Part shown: piece by piece, positions 59,336 through 64,000 of the stretch
How the letters are laid out: each line of letters starts with the position of its first letter
Position numbering within the stretch: position 1 is the stretch's first letter
Source: Leptobrachium leishanense
Taxonomy: Eukaryota > Chordata > Amphibia > Anura > Megophryidae
Direction of reading: 5' to 3'
Assembly (NCBI GenBank): GCA_009667805.1
Contig: CM019075.1
Location: 20,209,615 to 20,273,614 of the forward strand
DNA: 64,000 nt
Notes under the pieces: model-generated
Database searches by the model: none
Told to the model about the DNA's origin: nothing
The model's input: the letters and a program-made list of their open reading frames with translations, nothing else
Translations under genes and position numbers: made by a program

Positions 59336-60329
59336 CACTCAAAATCTCCAAGTTGTCGTTTGTGACCCCCATACTAGTAGTATGCTACACATAAATCACC
59401 CCACCTCCCAAACCAATGCCATGCAAGGGCACATGCCCCCTCCCGCTTCAGCACACTAGGGCATATGAGCGCCTCCTGCTGTCACTATTGTGGAGCGCAC
59501 AGCAACAACAACTCAGAGTGGCACAACTTGCGCCCAGCAGCCCACTGCGGAGCGATGACCTGGTCTGACAGCTCCGAGGACTCGATGAGGCAGAAACAGC
59601 ACTGTGTGTGGCACAGAGGACCTGACAACAGCCTGACTGTATGAGATGGATGAGCAGAGCACCCTCTGCAACTCGGAGACACATCAAGCTCCGCACCTTC
59701 CAAAGAGAGACTGGAGTGCTCTGCAGCCTTCCAAGCCTTATGCTCTGATCAACCGCCGAGACGAGAAATGAGGACCTGTGTGCTCAGCAACAACACAACA
59801 CACACGCGGTGCTCTGCAGCACCACTATATGCACAGTTCTCTGCAAAACCTTAGCTCCTCTCTTGCACACACAGCACTATGAACCCCCCCTTTATACACT
59901 CACAAAGCTCTGCAGCACCCAAATTTACAACCACAAAGCAATAGACCTCCTTTCACAGAAAGCTCTGCATCTCACCTTTTTACACACAGCTTGCAGAACC
60001 TGCTGTAAGAGCCCTGCAACCCCCCCCCACCCCAATACAGAGAGCTCTACACTGGCCATCCTGAGGACACACACTGGGCACTGCTAATGTAGGAACACAA
60101 ATTGCTCTGCAGACAGATCCCCTGATTCAGAGCCAGCCTTAAACAAAGCTCCACACACAGCCCCAACTCCAAGCTCTGCCCCCCCCCCCCCCACAACAAG
60201 GAAACAATGTATCTGCTGGAAGATACAAACAGCTTTAATGATGCAGCCAACAAATCAACCCCCCACAAAGAGCTCTGCCTCCTCATCCAGGAACCAAGCC
60301 TGTCACCCCAGCCCCTTCAAAGATCCCCC
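59336..60329. other. Intronic stretch without recognised genes
   Basis: Pyrimidine-rich unique sequence with many 'ctctgca' words and long C runs near 60010-60020 and 60179-60192. No coding signal was found. Confidence 0.5.
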
Positions 60330-60850
60330 AAATTAAAAAGGCACCCCAAAATAAAGGGTACAGCATGAACCAGCACCCCCCAAAATAAAGGATCCAGCAT
60401 GAACCAGCAACCCCCCCCCAAATAAAGGATCCAGCATGAAGCAGCACACAAAATAAGGATCCAGTATGAGCCAGCAATTCCACAAAATAAGGGGATCCAG
60501 TACATCCAGTCCCCAATAAAGGATCCAGGACATCCAGTCCCCAATAAAGGATCCAGGACATCCAGTCCCCAATAAAGGATCCAGGACATCCAGTCCCCAA
60601 TAAAGGATCCAGGACATCCAGTCCCCAATAAAGGATCCAGGACATCCAGTCCCCCAATAAAGGATCCAGTACATCCAGTCCCCCAATAAAGGATCCAGGA
60701 CATCCAGTCCCCAATAAAGGATCCAGGACATCCAGTCCCCCAATAAAGGATCCAGTACATCCAGTCCCCCAATAAAGGATCCAGGACCATCCAGCCCCCC
60801 AATAAGGGATCCTGGACCACCCAGCCCCCCAATAAAGGATGCAACTCCCA
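60330..60850. repeat. 28-bp minisatellite just inside intron 1
   Basis: A core of 28-29 bp units (ccagtccccaataaaggatc) spans about 60496-60800. Longer degenerate units with 'aaaataaaggatccagcatg' flank it on the low side. It ends about 60 bases from the splice donor, so exon 1 lies between two minisatellites. Confidence 0.93.
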
Positions 60851-60912
60851 TATAGGGGACCCAGTAGGACCCTGCCCCCCCCCCCAGTAAGCAGCCCTGC
60901 CCCCTCACTCAC

Positions 60913-61016
60913 TGGTAGTTGGAGCTGTTCCAGTGCACGGCATGCCGATTGGCCGCACTCCCCGGGCTCCCCGGGATCAGGGAGAGGAGCGGGAGCAGCA
61001 GAGAGAGCAGAGCCAT
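60913..61016 (-). CDS. efna3: Ephrin-A3-like, exon 1 (partial CDS)
   Basis: Ephrin-As are GPI-anchored cell-surface ligands of Eph receptor kinases, used in axon guidance and tissue boundaries. The exon encodes 34 residues plus two bases. Residues 1-22 are a signal peptide (MALLSLLLPLLSLIPG, then a small-residue stretch). Residues 23-34 read NRHAVHWNSSNY, the start of the receptor-binding domain with the family WNSSN motif. NRHAV favours ephrin-A3; A1 has DRHTV, A2 and A5 DRYAV, A4 LRHVV. The exon ends AACTACCA and the intron begins GTGAGTGAGG, a good donor in phase 2, so a G from exon 2 would complete a Gln, as expected for A3. The ATG at 61016 has A at -3 and G at +4. The open frame extends upstream but without another ATG. 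His replaces the usual Tyr in AVYWN. No exon 2 is visible downstream. An A1 or A4 paralogue is the main alternative. Confidence 0.88.
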
Positions 61017-61070
61017 CCTGGGAACTGCACCGAGCAGTGCTGCCACAGACTGAGCCCAGCACACAGCCCG

Positions 61071-61240
61071 GCCCCGCCCCGACACCGCGGAGACACGCCC
61101 ACTCACACTGTATCACTGCCACAGGCTCAGTCCGACAAGCACAAAAGCACCGGCTCCGCACACCCCTTACCCCGCCCACTCACCGCTCAGGGGCTGAAAC
61201 ACAGACTCCAAGCGTGGGCGCGCGAATGGAGGCCCCGCCC
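61071..61240 (-). promoter_or_regulatory. GC-box cluster in the 5' flank/5' UTR of exon 1
   Basis: Plus-strand CCCGCCC-type motifs lie at 61071-61080, 61171-61177 and 61233-61240 (Sp1/KLF-type GGGCGGG on the gene strand). They sit in a CpG-rich block that contrasts with the CpG-free array beyond 61292, as expected for a CpG-island promoter cut short by the array. Confidence 0.45.
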
Positions 61241-61246
61241 ACTCGG

Positions 61247-61253
61247 CTTTATA
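61247..61253 (-). promoter_or_regulatory. TATA-like box of the ephrin-A promoter
   Basis: The minus strand reads TATAAAG, 231 bases upstream of the ATG. A start site 25-30 bases on, near 61220, would give a 5' UTR of about 200 bases. The 35-bp minisatellite begins only about 40 bases upstream. Many ephrin promoters are CpG-type without TATA, so use of this box is uncertain. Confidence 0.4.
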
Positions 61254-61291
61254 CGCGTGCATGTAAAGGCACCTGCACATGTTTCAAAAGG

Positions 61292-64000
61292 ACACACAGC
61301 CTGTAACACAACACACAGGAGCAGATACACACAGCCTGTAACACAACACACAGGAGCAGATACAGCCTGTAACACAACACACAGGAGCAGATACACACAG
61401 CCTGTAACACAACACACAGGAGCAGATACACACAGCCTGTAACACAACACACAGGAGCAGATACAGCCTGTAACACAACACACAGGAGCAGATACACACA
61501 GCCTGTAACACAACACACATCAGCAGATACACACAGCCTGTAACACAACACACATCAGCAGATACACACAGCCTGTAACACAACACACAGCCTGTAACAC
61601 AACACACAGGAGCAGCTACACACAGCCTGTAACACAACACACATCAGCAGATACACACAGCCTGTAACACAACACACAGGAGCAGATACACACAGCCTGT
61701 AACACAACACACAGGAGCAGATACAGCCTGTAACACAACACACAGGAGCAGATACACACAGCCTGTAACACAACACACATCAGCAGATACACACAGCCTG
61801 TAACACAACACACATCAGCAGATACACACAGCCTGTAACACACACAGCCTGTAACACAACACACAGGAGCAGCTACACACAGCCTGTAACACAACACACA
61901 TCAGCAGATACACACAGCCTGTAACACAACACACAGGAGCAGATACACACAGCCTGTAACACAACACACATCAGCAGATACACACAGCCTGTAACACAAC
62001 ACACAGGAGCAGATACACACAGCCTGTAACAACACACAGGAGCAGATACACACAGCCTGTAACAACACACAGGAGCAGATACACACAGTCTGTAACAACA
62101 CACAGGAGCAGATACACACAGCCTGTAACAACACACAGGAGCAGATACACACAGTCCTGTAACAACACACAGGAGCAGATACACACAGCCTGTAACACAA
62201 CACACAGGAGCAGATACACACAGCCTGTAACACAACACACATCAGCAGATACACACAGCCTGTAACACAACACACAGGAGCAGATACACACAGCCTGTAA
62301 CAACACACAGGAGCAGATACACACAGCCTGTAACAACACACAGGAGCAGATACACACAGTCTGTAACAACACACAGGAGCAGATACACACAGCCTGTAAC
62401 ACAACACACAGGAGCAGATACACACAGCCTGTAACACAACACACAGGAGCAGATACACACAGCCTGTAACACAACACACAGGAGCAGATACACACAGCCT
62501 GTAACAACACACAGGAGCAGATACACACAGCCTGTAACAACACACAGGAGCAGATACACACAGCCTGTAACAACACACATCAGCAGATACACACAGGAGC
62601 AGATACACACAGCCTGTAACAACACACAGGAGCAGATACACACAGCCTGTAACACAACACACAGGAGCAGATACACACAGCCTGTAACACAACACACAGG
62701 AGCAGATACACACAGCCTGTAACACAACACACATCAGCAGATACACACAGCCTGTAACACAACACACAGGAGCAGATACACACAGCCTGTAACAACACAC
62801 AGGAGCAGATACACACAGCCTGTAACAACACACAGGAGCAGATACACACAGCCTGTAACACAACACACAGGAGCAGATACACACAGCCTGTAACACAACA
62901 CACAGGAGCAGATACACACAGCTGTAACACAACACACAGGAGCAGATACACACAGCCTGTAACACAACACACATCAGCAGATACACACAGGAGCAGATAC
63001 ACACAGCCTGTAACACAACACACATCAGCAGATACACACAGGAGCAGATACACACAGCCTGTAACAACACACAGGAGCAGATACACACAGCCTGTAACAC
63101 AACACACAGGAGCAGATACACACAGCCTGTAACAACACACAGGAGCAGATACACACAGCCTGTAACAACACACAGGAGCAGATACACACAGCCTGTAACA
63201 CAACACACAGGAGCAGATACACACAGCCTGTAACACAACACACAGGAGCAGATACACACAGCCTGTAACACAACACACATCAGCAGATACACACAGGAGC
63301 AGATACACACAGCCTGTAACACAACACACATCAGCAGATACACACAGGAGCAGATACACACAGCCTGTAACACAACACACAGGAGCAGATACACACAGCC
63401 TGTAACACAACACACATCAGCAGATACACACAGGAGCAGATACACACAGCCTGTAACAACACACAGGAGCAGATACACACAGCCTGTAACACAACACACA
63501 GGAGCAGATACACACAGCCTGTAACAACACACAGGAGCAGATACACACAGCCTGTAACAACACACAGGAGCAGATACACACAGCCTGTAACACAACACAC
63601 AGGAGCAGATACACACAGCCTGTAACACAACACACAGGAGCAGATACACACAGCCTGTAACACAACACACAGGAGCAGATACACACAGCCTGTAACACAA
63701 CACACAGGAGCAGATACAGCCTGTAACACAACACACAGGAGCAGATAAACACAGCCTGTAACACAACACACAGGAGCAGATACACACAGCAGCAGATACA
63801 CACAGCCTGTAACACAACACACAGGAGCAGATACACACAGCCTGTAACACAACACACAGGAGCAGATACACACAGCCTGTAACACAACACACAGGAGCAG
63901 ATACACACAGCCTGTAACACAACACACATCAGCAGATACACACAGGAGCAGATACACACAGCCTGTAACAACACACAGGAGCAGATACACACAGCCTGTA
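61292..64000. repeat. 35-bp minisatellite upstream of the ephrin promoter (runs off the end)
   Basis: About 78 copies of a 33-35 bp unit with the core acagcctgtaacacaacaca followed by caggagcagatac. Variants are 'aacaacaca' (33 bp) and 'catcagcag' for 'caggagcag'. Some copies lose a whole segment. The unit has no CpG. Frames of up to 674 codons stay open across it on the minus strand only because the unit lacks stops; they are not genes. Confidence 0.97.

Larger units (their letters stand above)
1..60912 (-). other. efna3: Probable intron 1 of the ephrin-A gene (runs off the window)
   Basis: The donor is at 60912-60911 on the minus strand. Exon 2 of ephrin-A genes encodes most of the receptor-binding domain (about 95 residues, with NDYLDIYCPHY-like and cysteine motifs), and I see nothing like it on the minus strand. 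The rest of the window is repeats and unique non-coding DNA, so it is inferred to be intron. The acceptor is not in view. Confidence 0.65.

Noticed and set aside
61017..61106. N-terminal extension of the ephrin frame by 30 codons
   Set aside because: The extension begins at GTG, not ATG, and lies in the GC-box region. The ATG at 61016 has a strong context and starts a proper signal peptide.
61901..63925. Open frame of 674 codons on the minus strand, Cys/Leu/Val periodic
   Set aside because: It is a translation of the 35-bp minisatellite, with equally open neighbours in other frames; no domain, start context or exon structure.

Overview
The window looks like vertebrate nuclear DNA from a large, repeat-rich genome, most likely an amphibian and probably a frog. 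The repeat mix points that way: Tc1/mariner elements, Ty3-type solo LTRs, Rex1-like LINEs, Penelope-like fragments with a GIY-YIG domain and hammerhead-like motifs, a LINE 3' tail of the '...tttatatagcgcc' type, and many short inverted-repeat elements. The species call is inference. There are no operons, bacterial signals, rRNA or tRNA genes, or CRISPR arrays.

One host coding exon is supported: exon 1 of an ephrin-A gene, best matched to ephrin-A3 (efna3), on the minus strand at 60913-61016. It has a signal peptide, the start of the receptor-binding domain (NRHAVHWNSSNY) and a phase-2 splice donor. A TATA-like box and GC boxes lie upstream. I find no ephrin exon 2 on the minus strand, so positions 1-60912 are probably all intron 1, at least 61 kb long. 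The window end lies in the 5' flank, where a 35-bp minisatellite starts about 40 bp beyond the TATA-like box and runs off the edge.

Roughly a quarter of the window is minisatellite (about 20 arrays, units 19-178 bp). Most arrays have a uniform core and decaying edges. Three arrays between 38 and 46.5 kb contain internal strand-switch inversions. The arrays at 43.4-47.8 kb share a core and seem to form one family. Nearly all long open frames here are artefacts of these arrays.

Transposon remains fill most of the rest. At 4.65-5.47 kb is a snap-back mariner-type element whose left arm is an inverted copy of its own 3' end. A Tc1 fragment lies at 5.6-6.3 kb, and a hairpin element at 12 kb. Several hAT-, piggyBac- and other MITE-like elements are scattered through the window. 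A LINE fragment at 26.4-27.5 kb carries an internal minisatellite, and a Penelope GIY-YIG relic and a Rex1-like LINE relic sit at 30-31.4 kb. A solo LTR lies at 41.45-42.22 kb and a 550-bp foldback element at 42.8-43.3 kb. At 49.2-52.05 kb a Tc1 element with a frameshifted transposase is interrupted by a second solo LTR (5-bp duplication) and by a 644-bp insert (14-bp duplication) carrying a nearly intact hammerhead ribozyme-like fold.

The genes here do not form a pathway. The window is best read as the promoter, first exon and giant first intron of one ephrin gene, overgrown by tandem and transposed repeats.
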